Positions 9,234 to 18,492 of a DNA stretch of 64,000 nt are shown piece after piece. The position numbers were made by a program, and so were the translations under genes. The stretch spans positions 3,371,001 to 3,435,000 of the forward strand of contig NZ_CP115159.1 in the NCBI RefSeq assembly GCF_027594425.1, given 5' to 3'. The notes under the pieces were generated by a model. That model saw nothing but the letters and a program-made list of their open reading frames with translations, searched no databases and was not told the origin of the DNA. This stretch comes from Zunongwangia sp. HGR-M22. GTDB lineage: Bacteria > Bacteroidota > Bacteroidia > Flavobacteriales > Flavobacteriaceae. Positions within the stretch are counted from its first letter, which is position 1; every line of letters begins with the position of its first letter.

Positions 9234-12200
9234 TTACTCTTCAGTAACCTGATCTAATAAAACTTCGATACCTTTTTCTAACTGCTGGTCGCGACCTTCG
9301 CTAATCACGCCCGGCATGTTTTTTACGATAATATCGGGTTCAGTTTGATTATTTTCCATCCATTCCCCGGCTTTATTTTTAGCGCTAACAGGAACGACTC
9401 CCCAAACCGTACCATCGGCTAAACGTTCCCAGCCAGCAAAACTACAAGTTCCCGGTACCGGCATCCCGATAGTTGTACCAATATTTAAATCGGTATACCC
9501 ACTGGCATAACAATGCCCATCTGAATACATACTTTCGTTAAATAAAGAAAGTGTAGGCTTTGTCCATCGTGATGTTGGCTCGCCACCCACCACTTTGGCT
9601 TCAGTTTCATAAGTGATAAAAGGTGTTCCGGTAAAGAACGCCGCAAGATCGGCTACCAAATCTCCACCACCGTTAAAACGAGTATCAACAATTACGCCTT
9701 CGGTTTCAAAATATTTACCCATCATATCTTCGTAGATCGAACGATACGGCTCGTCACTCATTCCCGGGATATGTACGTAACCTAATTTTTCGTTACTTTT
9801 CTCCTCAACCTCTTTTTGATTTATTCTTACAAAACGCCTGTATAACAAATTACGCTCTTCCCCCAAAGAAACAGGTTTCATGGTAATTTGTTTTGGTGCT
9901 TTAGCTTCAGGATCTTTTATTTCCAGTAACACAAATTTGTTGGCTTTGTGATTTAGGTATTTTGCAATGTCCTGATCGTTCTCTATGGTTTCCCCATCAA
10001 TAGCGGTAATCACCATTCCCGGTTCGATATCGTAAGCTGCTTTATCTAAAGGTCCTCCTTTGATAACTTCAGTAATTTTAATTCCGGCACCTTCAAAATC
10101 ATAATCCATAAAAATCCCGAGTGAAGCCGTTTCGTCGCCATCGTCGCTTCGGTTACTATAACGCGCGCCCGAATGTGATACATTCAGTTCGCCTAACATT
10201 TCAGAAAGCATTTCAGCAAACTCATACGAATTGCCTATATGCGGAAGGTATTTTTTATACTGCACATACAACGAATCCCAGTTTTTCCCGTGAAATGTGG
10301 GTTCGTAGAAAATATTCTTTGTTCTTATATATACATGATCGAACATTTTTTCCCTTTCGGCACCTTGATCGTAATACATATCGCCGGCAATCTTAATTGC
10401 TTCTGACTTTTCTTTATCGACATCGATTTTAGAAATATTCCCTCCACTTAATAGATAAAGATTTTCCTGCTTTTTGTCCCAAACTAAACTTCCGCCTCTG
10501 GAATTTAGTTTTACCGACATTTTGGTTTCACCGGTGCGAAGATTGGTTTCCCAAAGATTGTTTTTATCCTCAAAACTTGATAGGTAATAAATTTTCTCTC
10601 CATCTTTAGAAAGTACGGCATCGCTTAAACTGCTGGAATGCGTGGTAAGGCGTTTTTTTCTCTCTTTCATTCCTTCCCAATCGAACTTCAAATCTTTAAC
10701 TTCTTCGTCTTTCTTATCTTTCCTGTTCTTTTTATCTTTTTTATCGTCTTCTTTGTCCTCGTCTTTCTTCGCATTCTGAGCTTCTTCAACAGCTTTCATC
10801 AGCTTATAATCTTCTTCAGACATATTGAATTTATCATAAGCTTCCTGGGTAAAAAACATCGAATACACATCTCTTTCAGATCTTCCGCTGGTGGCATAAC
10901 TTTTTAGTCCGTTTCGGTTACTAAACCACAACATCTGCTTTCCGTCGTTTACCCATTTTGGGTAATAATCCTGGTAACCACTTTCGGTTAAATTTTCCCG
11001 CTTACTACCATCTGCGGCTAATAATAACACTTCATTATTACTTAATAATTTCCCCCAATCCATCAAAATCCATTTACTATCAGGGCTCCACGTAAAATTT
11101 TGATCGCCATCACTCATGGTAAATAGATCTTCAGGAGTTAAAAGATCGATTTCTTTTCCTGAATCCAGATCTTTTACACGCAATGTCCGTCTTCCTGAAA
11201 TATACGCCAGCTTTTTACCATCAGGAGAATATTTAGGGATGTAACTATCAGTTTCAGCTTCGATAACGGGCTCTTCTTTTAGTAAGGTTGAAGCATAGAA
11301 AAAAGGCTCCTCTTTTCTTACAATTTCGGTTTTATAAATATTCCATTTTCCATCACGCTCGCTGGAATACACTACCGATTTACCATCGGGTGTAAACGAC
11401 ACAAAACGCTCCTGATTTGGCGTATTGGTAATTCTTTTGGTTAAAGAGCCATCTACAGAAGTCACAAAAACCTCTCCGCGAGCTACAAAAGCGATTTCTT
11501 TACCGTTTGGAGAAACTTCCATTTCCTGCACTCCGTCTCTAATACTAATATAATTATCACTATTGTCCACAGGCTGCGTTCTGATAGTCACCTCAACTTT
11601 TTTGGGCGCCTGTCCTTCTTTCATCGTATATAATTCGCCATCGTACCCAAAAGCTAAAGTTCCATTGCCATAGCTTAAAAAACGAACCGAAAAATCATCA
11701 AAATCGGTTAATTGCTTGGTTTTCTCGGGATTTTCCAAGGATAATTTATGAACATTAAAATTGCCGCTTTCTTCACTTAAGTAAAATAAATTTTCTTCGG
11801 TATTATCAAAAACCGGCTGACGATCTTCGCCTTTAAACGAGGTGATCATACTGTGTTTATCGTTCTCTACATCATAAGTCCAAAGATCCCGGGTTACCGA
11901 AGATACATGGTGTTTACGCCATTCGTTCTCCCCACCAACTTTATCATGATACACCATTGTTTTGCCATCGTCACTTACCTGAACATACTCTGCCGGAATA
12001 GTGAAAATCTGATCTACACGCCCTCCTGTAACAGGAACGCTATACAATTCGGGTTGGTAACTGGCCGGGAACTGGCGGTGCTCTGCGAGATCCTGGCGAA
12101 CGGCACCAAAAATAACCGACTGATTATCTGCGGAAAAACTAAAGGGTTGCTCATCGTTGCTGTGATAGGTTAGCCGTGTTGCCGGGCCGCCTAAAGCATC

Positions 12201-12482
12201 CATCACAAAAACATCGAAATTCCCATAACGGTCTGAAGCAAAAGCGATTTGTTTACCGTCCTTACTCCAAACCGGCATATAATCATGTGCCTTATGAAAA
12301 GTGATTTGTTTGGCATCGCCACCACTAGCAGCAACTGTGTATAAATTGCCTTTGTAGGTGAAAGCAATGGTTCCCCCATTGGGTGAAATCGACTGGTACC
12401 GGATCCATTTTGGAGTGACCTGCGCAAAACTTTGTCCTATTCCCAAAAGGATTGTAAAAAGTGGAATGAGTAATTTCTTCAT
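9234..12482 (-). CDS. Tricorn-type S41 family protease with beta-propeller and PDZ domains
   Basis: 1082 residues with a Sec signal (about 1-20, ending SFAQ). The N-terminal two-thirds contains repeated WD/TolB-like blades (SPNG, WSKDGKQIAFASDRYG, FTPDGKSVVYSSERDG). A strongly charged Lys/Asp/Glu linker lies near 570-605. A PDZ domain (about 750-850, GGPLDKAAYDIEPGMVI) precedes the S41 peptidase domain with GVIVDTRFNGGGD and a Ser in MYSDGHC, the position of the tricorn nucleophile. Tricorn homologues degrade oligopeptides. This one carries a signal peptide and so acts in the periplasm or beyond. It is a single gene with its own terminator. Confidence 0.9.
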   Translation of the reverse strand: MKKLLIPLFTILLGIGQSFAQVTPKWIRYQSISPNGGTIAFTYKGNLYTVAASGGDAKQITFHKAHDYMPVWSKDGKQIAFASDRYGNFDVFVMDALGGPATRLTYHSNDEQPFSFSADNQSVIFGAVRQDLAEHRQFPASYQPELYSVPVTGGRVDQIFTIPAEYVQVSDDGKTMVYHDKVGGENEWRKHHVSSVTRDLWTYDVENDKHSMITSFKGEDRQPVFDNTEENLFYLSEESGNFNVHKLSLENPEKTKQLTDFDDFSVRFLSYGNGTLAFGYDGELYTMKEGQAPKKVEVTIRTQPVDNSDNYISIRDGVQEMEVSPNGKEIAFVARGEVFVTSVDGSLTKRITNTPNQERFVSFTPDGKSVVYSSERDGKWNIYKTEIVRKEEPFFYASTLLKEEPVIEAETDSYIPKYSPDGKKLAYISGRRTLRVKDLDSGKEIDLLTPEDLFTMSDGDQNFTWSPDSKWILMDWGKLLSNNEVLLLAADGSKRENLTESGYQDYYPKWVNDGKQMLWFSNRNGLKSYATSGRSERDVYSMFFTQEAYDKFNMSEEDYKLMKAVEEAQNAKKDEDKEDDKKDKKNRKDKKDEEVKDLKFDWEGMKERKKRLTTHSSSLSDAVLSKDGEKIYYLSSFEDKNNLWETNLRTGETKMSVKLNSRGGSLVWDKKQENLYLLSGGNISKIDVDKEKSEAIKIAGDMYYDQGAEREKMFDHVYIRTKNIFYEPTFHGKNWDSLYVQYKKYLPHIGNSYEFAEMLSEMLGELNVSHSGARYSNRSDDGDETASLGIFMDYDFEGAGIKITEVIKGGPLDKAAYDIEPGMVITAIDGETIENDQDIAKYLNHKANKFVLLEIKDPEAKAPKQITMKPVSLGEERNLLYRRFVRINQKEVEEKSNEKLGYVHIPGMSDEPYRSIYEDMMGKYFETEGVIVDTRFNGGGDLVADLAAFFTGTPFITYETEAKVVGGEPTSRWTKPTLSLFNESMYSDGHCYASGYTDLNIGTTIGMPVPGTCSFAGWERLADGTVWGVVPVSAKNKAGEWMENNQTEPDIIVKNMPGVISEGRDQQLEKGIEVLLDQVTEE

Positions 12483-12720
12483 AAAATTTTTGATGAATAT
12501 TTCTTAAATAATGAATGATCTCCAAAGATCATAAAAAAAGCTGAGCTTTGAAATAGAGATAGCACCACGAGCTTAAGGCTTAAAGTCCGGTTTCTCACAG
12601 CATTTCATATTTATTAAAATTGTAAAGAGTCGCACCCAATTTCATATAAAATCGGTTTTAAATTATCGATTCTGAAAGTTTCGAATGATTGATAGATAAG
12701 TTAAAGCCGACAATTATTTT

Positions 12721-12728
12721 TATTTTTG
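12721..12728 (+). promoter_or_regulatory. TAnnTTTG promoter element abutting the SpoU gene
   Basis: TATTTTTG matches the Bacteroidota -7 consensus TAnnTTTG and ends only 4 nt before the ATG at 12733. This predicts an essentially leaderless transcript. No clear -33 element was seen. Confidence 0.5.
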
Positions 12729-12732
12729 CCGC

Positions 12733-13275
12733 ATGAAGAACAGAAAGATCAAAAACAGCGAGCTAAATCGTAAATCGGTTGAAGAGTTTAAAGAAGCTAA
12801 AAAAACACCTATCATCGTTATTCTGGACAATATCAGAAGTCTGAATAATATTGGATCTGTTTTTAGAACTGCCGATGCTTTTTTGATCGAGAAAATTTAT
12901 TTGTGCGGAATCACGGCTAAACCACCCCATAAAGACATTCAGAAAACTGCTCTTGGCGCTACCGAAACAGTGACTTGGGAACATGTTGAAGATACTTTAG
13001 CTTTAGTTGAAAAACTGAAAGAAGATAACGTAAAAGTATTTTCTATCGAGCAGGCAGAAGGTGCGGTAATACTGAATAACTTTAAACCTGAAATTGGTGA
13101 AAAAATCGCGGTGATCTTTGGAAATGAAGTAAAAGGCGTACAGCAAAAAGTAGTTTCGGCTAGTGATGGTGTGATCGAAATTCCGCAAGCCGGAAGCAAA
13201 CATTCATTAAATATTTCGGTGAGTACAGGAGTGATTCTTTGGGATCTTTATTCAAAATTAAAAACCGCAGATTAG
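12733..13275 (+). CDS. SpoU/TrmH-family RNA 2'-O-methyltransferase
   Basis: 180 residues, a compact SPOUT enzyme lacking the N-terminal substrate-binding domain of RlmB. Family motifs are in order: motif 1 NNIGSVFRTAD (about 38-48), motif 2 FGNEVKGV (about 126-133), and motif 3 IPQAGSKHSLNISVS (about 147-161), which forms the knotted SAM site. The target is probably a tRNA or rRNA ribose; which one cannot be told. It stands alone between the divergent tricorn gene and a repeat-rich gap. Confidence 0.9.
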   Translation: MKNRKIKNSELNRKSVEEFKEAKKTPIIVILDNIRSLNNIGSVFRTADAFLIEKIYLCGITAKPPHKDIQKTALGATETVTWEHVEDTLALVEKLKEDNVKVFSIEQAEGAVILNNFKPEIGEKIAVIFGNEVKGVQQKVVSASDGVIEIPQAGSKHSLNISVSTGVILWDLYSKLKTAD

Positions 13276-13726
13276 AGTGCTGCGCTGCTAGATCTTAGAG
13301 ATGAGATTATAGATGTGAGATTTCAGAAATAAAGAAAAAACGAGAGAGTCAAGATGCAGGAATCAGGATGAAAAATTTTGAATTCTGAATGATGAATTTT
13401 GAGTTTACAATTACTATTTATAAGTAGTATACGAAACGACCTATCGAAAATTACGCGTAAAATTGGAAGTAAGAGAAGCGCCTTAATTTTAGGCTGTCTG
13501 AGCGATAGCGAGTTTCTAAAATTCAGCTTCCGAACGTACAATTTAGAGTAAGTTTAGTAAGCCTAGACTTTTTTGTTTCTTTTTTGGGCAATGGAAAAAA
13601 GAAAATGAATGAATCCAAATAAACCTATTTCTTCGTCATGCTGAACTTGATTCAGCATCGCATCCAACATAATGAGATTCCGTATCAAGCACGGAAAGAC
13701 GACCACTGTAAATTGGTAACTGTAAT
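13276..13726. repeat. 451-bp repeat-rich gap: heptamer tracts plus REP-like hairpins
   Basis: No supported gene. About 13290-13320 and 13345-13413 are built from degenerate 7-bp units (GAATTCT GAATGAT GAATTTT is one stretch). 13576-13604 is a TTTCTTTTTT/AAAAAAGAAA hairpin in a T-rich/A-rich element. 13638-13658 is a hairpin ATGCTGAA-CTTGA-TTCAGCAT. 13678-13696 is a second hairpin TTCCGT/ACGGAA. 13703-13731 is another heptamer tract at the stop codon of the next gene. Confidence 0.65.
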
Positions 13727-14854
13727 CTACAAATCAATCTCCGCTAACAGCTTCAAATAATCGTTACGGTTGTTTACAAAATCCAGTTCAGAAATATCGA
13801 TAATCTGGACTTTCATATTGGTTTGAGACTTTATAAAAGAGAGATAGCTTTTATTGATATTCATTAAATAATCGGGCTGAATATTCTGCTCGTATTCCCG
13901 CCCTCGTTTTTTTATATTCTGAAGTAAACGCTCGGTATTTTGATACAAATAAATGTACAAATCGGGTTTTACCAGCTCTTTATACATCAGATGAAATAAC
14001 TTTTGGTAGAGTGAATATTCATCTTCTGCCAAGGTAATTTTTGCAAAAATAAGCGATTTAAAAACATCATAATCTGAAATCACAAAGTCTTTAAACAAAT
14101 CGTATTGCGCAAGATCATCAGATAACTGTTGATACCGATCGGCCAGAAAAGACATTTCCAGAGAAAATGCATAACGCTCCTGATCTTCGTAGAATTTCGG
14201 TAAAAAAGGATTGTCTTTAAAACGTTCTAAAATCAACTTCGCATTAAAATCCTGAGAAACCATCGTGGAGAAACTGGTTTTCCCGGCACCAATATTACCT
14301 TCAACTGCAATGTAATTACAAGAACTAAATTTATTCGCAATCTTTAGCGTTTCTAGCTTTGCATCGATCTTAGTTAATTTAGCTTCATCTTTTACTTCCA
14401 ATAATAATTGCTGAATTTTCTTTTTTAATACCGGATGCGTTTCGTTCGCAGCTATATCATTTAAAGGTTCCAATACAAAACGTCGATTCTGTATTTGTGG
14501 ATGCGGCAATGTTAGTATTTCAGTTTCACTAACTTCATCTTCAACCAGTAAAACATCCAGATCTAAAGTTCGATTTTGGTAATTTTTAGAATCACTTCTT
14601 TTTCTTCCAAAATGAGCTTCGATCGCTAATAACTTCCGTAGCACATCTTCCGCAGAAAAACGTGTAGAAACCGCAATACAGGCATTAAGAAATGCATTTC
14701 CAGAAAAACCCCAGGCTGGCGTCTCATAAACCGAAGAAATCTGAACGATCTCACCAATCTCTTCAAAAATCTTACCTACGGCATTTTGTAAAATCTCAAA
14801 ACGCTCTCCTTCATTGCTTCCCAGCGCTATATGTACTATCTTAGGGGATTTCAA
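13727..14854 (-). CDS. folK: Bifunctional HPPK (FolK) - deoxynucleoside kinase fusion
   Basis: 375 residues, two enzymes in one chain. Residues 1 to about 160 are 6-hydroxymethyl-7,8-dihydropterin pyrophosphokinase of folate synthesis: ALGSNEG (10-16), the RTLDLDVLL metal/ATP motif (95-103) and LPHPQ (116-120). Residues about 178-375 are a deoxynucleoside kinase: P-loop GNIGAGKT (186-193), an ADRYQQ motif like the DRY/ERS helix of the family, and a basic lid KKRGREYEQ. The kinase half salvages deoxynucleosides. The fusion occurs in other flavobacteria. The start is TTG at 14852-14854; the conserved HIALGSN begins at residue 8, so no later Met can serve. Divergent from the gene at 14965. Confidence 0.92.
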   Translation of the reverse strand: MKSPKIVHIALGSNEGERFEILQNAVGKIFEEIGEIVQISSVYETPAWGFSGNAFLNACIAVSTRFSAEDVLRKLLAIEAHFGRKRSDSKNYQNRTLDLDVLLVEDEVSETEILTLPHPQIQNRRFVLEPLNDIAANETHPVLKKKIQQLLLEVKDEAKLTKIDAKLETLKIANKFSSCNYIAVEGNIGAGKTSFSTMVSQDFNAKLILERFKDNPFLPKFYEDQERYAFSLEMSFLADRYQQLSDDLAQYDLFKDFVISDYDVFKSLIFAKITLAEDEYSLYQKLFHLMYKELVKPDLYIYLYQNTERLLQNIKKRGREYEQNIQPDYLMNINKSYLSFIKSQTNMKVQIIDISELDFVNNRNDYLKLLAEIDL

Positions 14855-14931
14855 ACTTTAATTAAGAAAATTTTAATAAGGGATCTGCTATAATTTCACA
14901 GCAAATTAAGCAAAACAAAAGCACATACCCT

Positions 14932-14939
14932 TAATTTTG
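14932..14939 (+). promoter_or_regulatory. TAnnTTTG promoter element for the queuosine-precursor transporter
   Basis: TAATTTTG matches the Bacteroidota -7 consensus, 25 nt before the TTG start at 14965, in the divergent spacer with folK. Confidence 0.45.
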
Positions 14940-14964
14940 CGAGGAAGTCTTTTAAAAAAATAAT

Positions 14965-15666
14965 TTGGCCAAATTGAAGCTTAAAGATAAACTAACAGCG
15001 TATCGATTTTATTTGATTTTAGCGTCTTTGTTTATTGCATCCCTGGTAGTTTCTAATTTAATATTTCAAAAATTTTTTAGTTGGGATTTTTTCGGGATTT
15101 ACAAATTTGAAATTTCAGTGGGTATTTTACCTTATCCAGTCACTTTTTTGATCACTGATATTATTAGCGAAGTGTACGGGAAGAAAAAAGCCAACCAAGT
15201 AGTTACTGCAGGAATTTTTGCATCGCTCTTTTCTTTACTGATTATTTACACGGCAAATGCTGTTCCGGCAACCGACTGGTCACCGATTGGAGACGCGCTC
15301 TTCACTAAAGTTTTTGGCGCTACCGCCATTGCTGTGATAGCTTCGATGCTTGCATATCTATTTGCCCAATATATCGATATTCAGCTTTTTCATTTTTGGA
15401 AAAAACTGACTAAAGGAAAACATCTTTGGCTTCGGAATAATTTCTCGACATTCTTATCTCAGTTTGTAGATACGGCTTCGGTTCTTATTTTGTTATGTAG
15501 CTTTAACAAAATTGAATGGGATAAATTTGGTGTTCTATTACTTAGCGGATTTCTGTTTAAAGTAATTGTAGCCATTTGCGACACACCATTTCTATATCTT
15601 GCTGTCTATGGCATCAGGAAACGATTTAAATTAGCTGAAGGAGAAGAACTTATACTAGAAGAATAA
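14965..15666 (+). CDS. Queuosine precursor transporter, VUT/YhhQ family
   Basis: 233 residues with about six hydrophobic segments (near 15-35, 48-68, 72-95, 115-130, 165-185, 190-210). Family hallmarks are the PYPVTFLITDIISEVYGKKKA stretch and a C-terminal CDTPFLYLAVY. E. coli YhhQ imports preQ0/preQ1 for queuosine tRNA modification; the same role is inferred here. The start is TTG at 14965 (MAKLKLKDK); no ATG fits before the first helix. No preQ1 riboswitch was recognised upstream. Faces away from folK-dNK across a 110-bp spacer. Confidence 0.85.
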   Translation: MAKLKLKDKLTAYRFYLILASLFIASLVVSNLIFQKFFSWDFFGIYKFEISVGILPYPVTFLITDIISEVYGKKKANQVVTAGIFASLFSLLIIYTANAVPATDWSPIGDALFTKVFGATAIAVIASMLAYLFAQYIDIQLFHFWKKLTKGKHLWLRNNFSTFLSQFVDTASVLILLCSFNKIEWDKFGVLLLSGFLFKVIVAICDTPFLYLAVYGIRKRFKLAEGEELILEE

Positions 15667-15723
15667 CTAGGTTTAACCAAAACTTAGCACATTACATAAA
15701 CGACTTAAAAAACTGATCTGACT

Positions 15724-18423
15724 ATGAAAAAAGTTTTTAAAATTATAGGAATCACACTGCTGGTGATTGTAGTATTACTAATCGCAGCTCCATTTATATT
15801 TTCATCACAAATTGAAGATTTCGTCAAAAAAACCATCAATGATAATGTAAACGCCAAAGTAGAATTTGCAGATTTAGATTTAAGTTTATTCCGAAGTTTT
15901 CCACAAGCCACAGTAGTCCTTAGCGATGTTAGCGTTATAAATAATGCGCCTTTTGAAGGCGATACACTTGCTGATGTTGAAGAGCTAACATTAGAGATGA
16001 GCATTAAAGAACTTTTTAAAGGCAATGATGAAGCTAAAAAAATTGATGAATTTAAAATCAACAATGCTTACCTAAATATTTTAGTAGACTCTTTGGGAAG
16101 AGCCAATTACGACATTGCAAAAGTAGATACTACAGCAACAAATAAAACTACTCCAGCAGATACAACAGGCGGATTAATTTTAGACCTGCAACATTACGAA
16201 ATCAATAATTCCCGATTAAATTATATCGATAAAGGCGCTAAAATGGCCTTACAATTAGAAGAATTAAACCATAGCGGAACCGGAGATTTTTCTCTCGATC
16301 AAACCGAATTAGATACCGATACTGAAGCCATAGTTTCTTTCGAATTTGATAGTATTAATTATTTAAACCGAAATAAAGTAGCACTAGATGCTGTGCTTCA
16401 AATGGATTTAGAAAATATGAAATATACGTTTCTAGAGAATGAAGCAAAAATCAATCAATTACCACTTACTTTTGATGGTTTTGTACAAGTTGATGGTGAT
16501 GATACCAATATCGATCTAACATTCAAAACACCTTCATCTGACTTTAAAAACTTCTTGGCGGTAATTCCAGAAGTTTACGCCAAAAACATCGAAAATGTTG
16601 AAACTAAAGGTGATTTTGTGGTAAACGGTATGATTAAAGGAACTGCTAATGACACCTATATTCCGAAATTAGATATTTCAGTAACCTCAAATAATGCTTC
16701 ATTTAAATATCCCGATTTACCAAAAAGTGTAGAAGATATTAATCTTGATCTTCGGGTTTTAAATGAAACCGGAATTGTAGAAGATACCTATTTAACCTTC
16801 AACAATGTAAAATTCAGAATCGATCAAGATCGTTTTGCAGCTAACGGAAGTGTAAAAAACTTAATGGGCAATATGCTTGTTGATCTTGATCTGGACGGAA
16901 CGCTAAATTTAGCCAATCTCGATAAAGCCTATCCATTAGATATGAATTTAGATTTAAACGGAATTTTAACGGTAGATGCTTCAGCCAATTTCGATATGAA
17001 TAGTATCGAAAAAGAACAATACCAGAATGTAAAAAGTAGTGGTACGGCAAGTATTAAAAACTTTAGTTATAAATCTCCGGAAATTCCGAACGAAGTAAAT
17101 ATATCAAGCGCTAAAGTAAACTTGGCTCAGGATAATGTTTCAGTTCCTGAATTAAATTTAATTACCGGCCAAACCGATCTCCAAGCAAACGGAACTATAC
17201 AGAATTTGATGGGATTCCTGTTTACCGATCAAAAATTAAAAGGAGACTTCAACGTAAAATCGAATACTTTTGCAGTGAACGATTTTATGGTGGCACAAAC
17301 CGAAGAGAAACCTGCGGAAACTTCCGAAGAAAATACTGCTAAAACGCCTAAAACCGAAAAAGTAGCCACTGGCGAAGAAGCTATTAAAATCCCATCTTTT
17401 CTTGACGTAGCCCTTACTTTTAATGCTAACAAAATTTTATACGATAACTTGAAGCTTACCAATGCAAAAGGTAAAGTGATTATTCGTGACGAAACCGCTA
17501 CGCTGCAAAATATCACTTCAGATATATTCGGCGGAAAAATTGCCCTAAACGGAAATGTTTCTACCAAAACACCAACGCCTACTTTCGATATGTCGTTAGA
17601 TTTGAATGCGATTAGTATTGCTGAGTCTTTCAATGGATTAGAGTTAATGCAAGGCCTAGCGCCAATTGCTAATGCACTACAAGGAAAAATTCAGACTAAC
17701 CTAAAACTAAACGGTAACCTCAATAACGATCTAACTCCAATATTAACAAGTTTAGCCGGGGATGCTCTGGCTCAAATTTTAACGGCAGATATCGATTCTA
17801 AAAAAATGCCGCTTTTATCAAAATTAGACGATCAAATTAATTTTATAGATTTAGATAAAATTGATTTGAGTAATCTGAAAACTAAATTAACTTTTGATAA
17901 TGGTGCGGTGAATATCCAACCTTTCGATTTCAAGATTAAAGATATTCTGGTAAAAATTTCGGGTAGCCACGGGTTTGATATGAATATGAACTATAAATTG
18001 GATCTGGATGTTCCGGCAAAATATTTAGGAAACCAAGTAAGCAGTACGTTAAGCAAACTTAGCGGATCGAGCCTTGAAAATACAAAGGTTGAAATTCCGG
18101 TAGGTTTAAACGGAACGTTCCAAAGTCCAAAGATCAACCTGAATATGCAACAGGCAATTACTAGCTTAACGCAAAAAATTGCTGAAGAACAAAAAGACAA
18201 GCTAAAAGAAAAAGGCACCAATGCTTTAAATGATCTTATCAATAAACAATTAGGAAAAAATAAACAGGATAATACAGCCACTACAGATAGTACTGGTACA
18301 GCAAAACCTGCGAAAACTGTAGACACCACAAAAACTCAGGAGAAAAAAATAGAAGATGCGGCAAAATCTATTTTAGGAGGATTACTTAACAGAAATAAGA
18401 AAAAGAAAGATACTGCGCAGTAG
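15724..18423 (+). CDS. AsmA-family protein (large inner-membrane-anchored, periplasmic)
   Basis: 899 residues. A single N-terminal membrane anchor (about 5-28, IGITLLVIVVLLIAAPFIF) is followed by the AsmA N-terminal motif with VEFADLDLSLFRSFPQATV and a long beta-rich region. A C-terminal AsmA-like domain (about 660-830) contains the LNGNLNNDLTP and LDLDVPAKYLG pieces. The last 70 residues are rich in Lys, Gln and Thr. AsmA/YhdP/TamB relatives are thought to form hydrophobic grooves for phospholipid transfer to the outer membrane; that role is inference. It is followed at once by a heptamer tract and a strong terminator. Confidence 0.87.
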   Translation: MKKVFKIIGITLLVIVVLLIAAPFIFSSQIEDFVKKTINDNVNAKVEFADLDLSLFRSFPQATVVLSDVSVINNAPFEGDTLADVEELTLEMSIKELFKGNDEAKKIDEFKINNAYLNILVDSLGRANYDIAKVDTTATNKTTPADTTGGLILDLQHYEINNSRLNYIDKGAKMALQLEELNHSGTGDFSLDQTELDTDTEAIVSFEFDSINYLNRNKVALDAVLQMDLENMKYTFLENEAKINQLPLTFDGFVQVDGDDTNIDLTFKTPSSDFKNFLAVIPEVYAKNIENVETKGDFVVNGMIKGTANDTYIPKLDISVTSNNASFKYPDLPKSVEDINLDLRVLNETGIVEDTYLTFNNVKFRIDQDRFAANGSVKNLMGNMLVDLDLDGTLNLANLDKAYPLDMNLDLNGILTVDASANFDMNSIEKEQYQNVKSSGTASIKNFSYKSPEIPNEVNISSAKVNLAQDNVSVPELNLITGQTDLQANGTIQNLMGFLFTDQKLKGDFNVKSNTFAVNDFMVAQTEEKPAETSEENTAKTPKTEKVATGEEAIKIPSFLDVALTFNANKILYDNLKLTNAKGKVIIRDETATLQNITSDIFGGKIALNGNVSTKTPTPTFDMSLDLNAISIAESFNGLELMQGLAPIANALQGKIQTNLKLNGNLNNDLTPILTSLAGDALAQILTADIDSKKMPLLSKLDDQINFIDLDKIDLSNLKTKLTFDNGAVNIQPFDFKIKDILVKISGSHGFDMNMNYKLDLDVPAKYLGNQVSSTLSKLSGSSLENTKVEIPVGLNGTFQSPKINLNMQQAITSLTQKIAEEQKDKLKEKGTNALNDLINKQLGKNKQDNTATTDSTGTAKPAKTVDTTKTQEKKIEDAAKSILGGLLNRNKKKKDTAQ

Positions 18424-18454
18424 TTAGTGATTAGTGAGTAATGAGTAAAAAAAT

Positions 18455-18492
18455 AAAAACCGCTTGGATTTTAAAAAATCTAAGTGGTTTTT
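18455..18492. terminator. Bidirectional terminator between AsmA-like gene and the convergent gene
   Basis: A 16-bp stem with two G-U pairs (18455-18470 with 18477-18492), A-rich before and T-rich after. It serves convergent genes and overlaps the last bases of the minus-strand gene. Confidence 0.85.

Noticed and set aside
13323-13541. 72-codon minus-strand ORF in the repeat-rich gap
   Set aside because: Made of heptamer-period DNA and low-complexity Phe/Leu/Ser; no family pattern, and the tract repeats elsewhere.
14855-14964. preQ1 riboswitch upstream of the queuosine transporter
   Set aside because: Searched the spacer by eye for the class I hairpin and A-rich tail pattern; not present.
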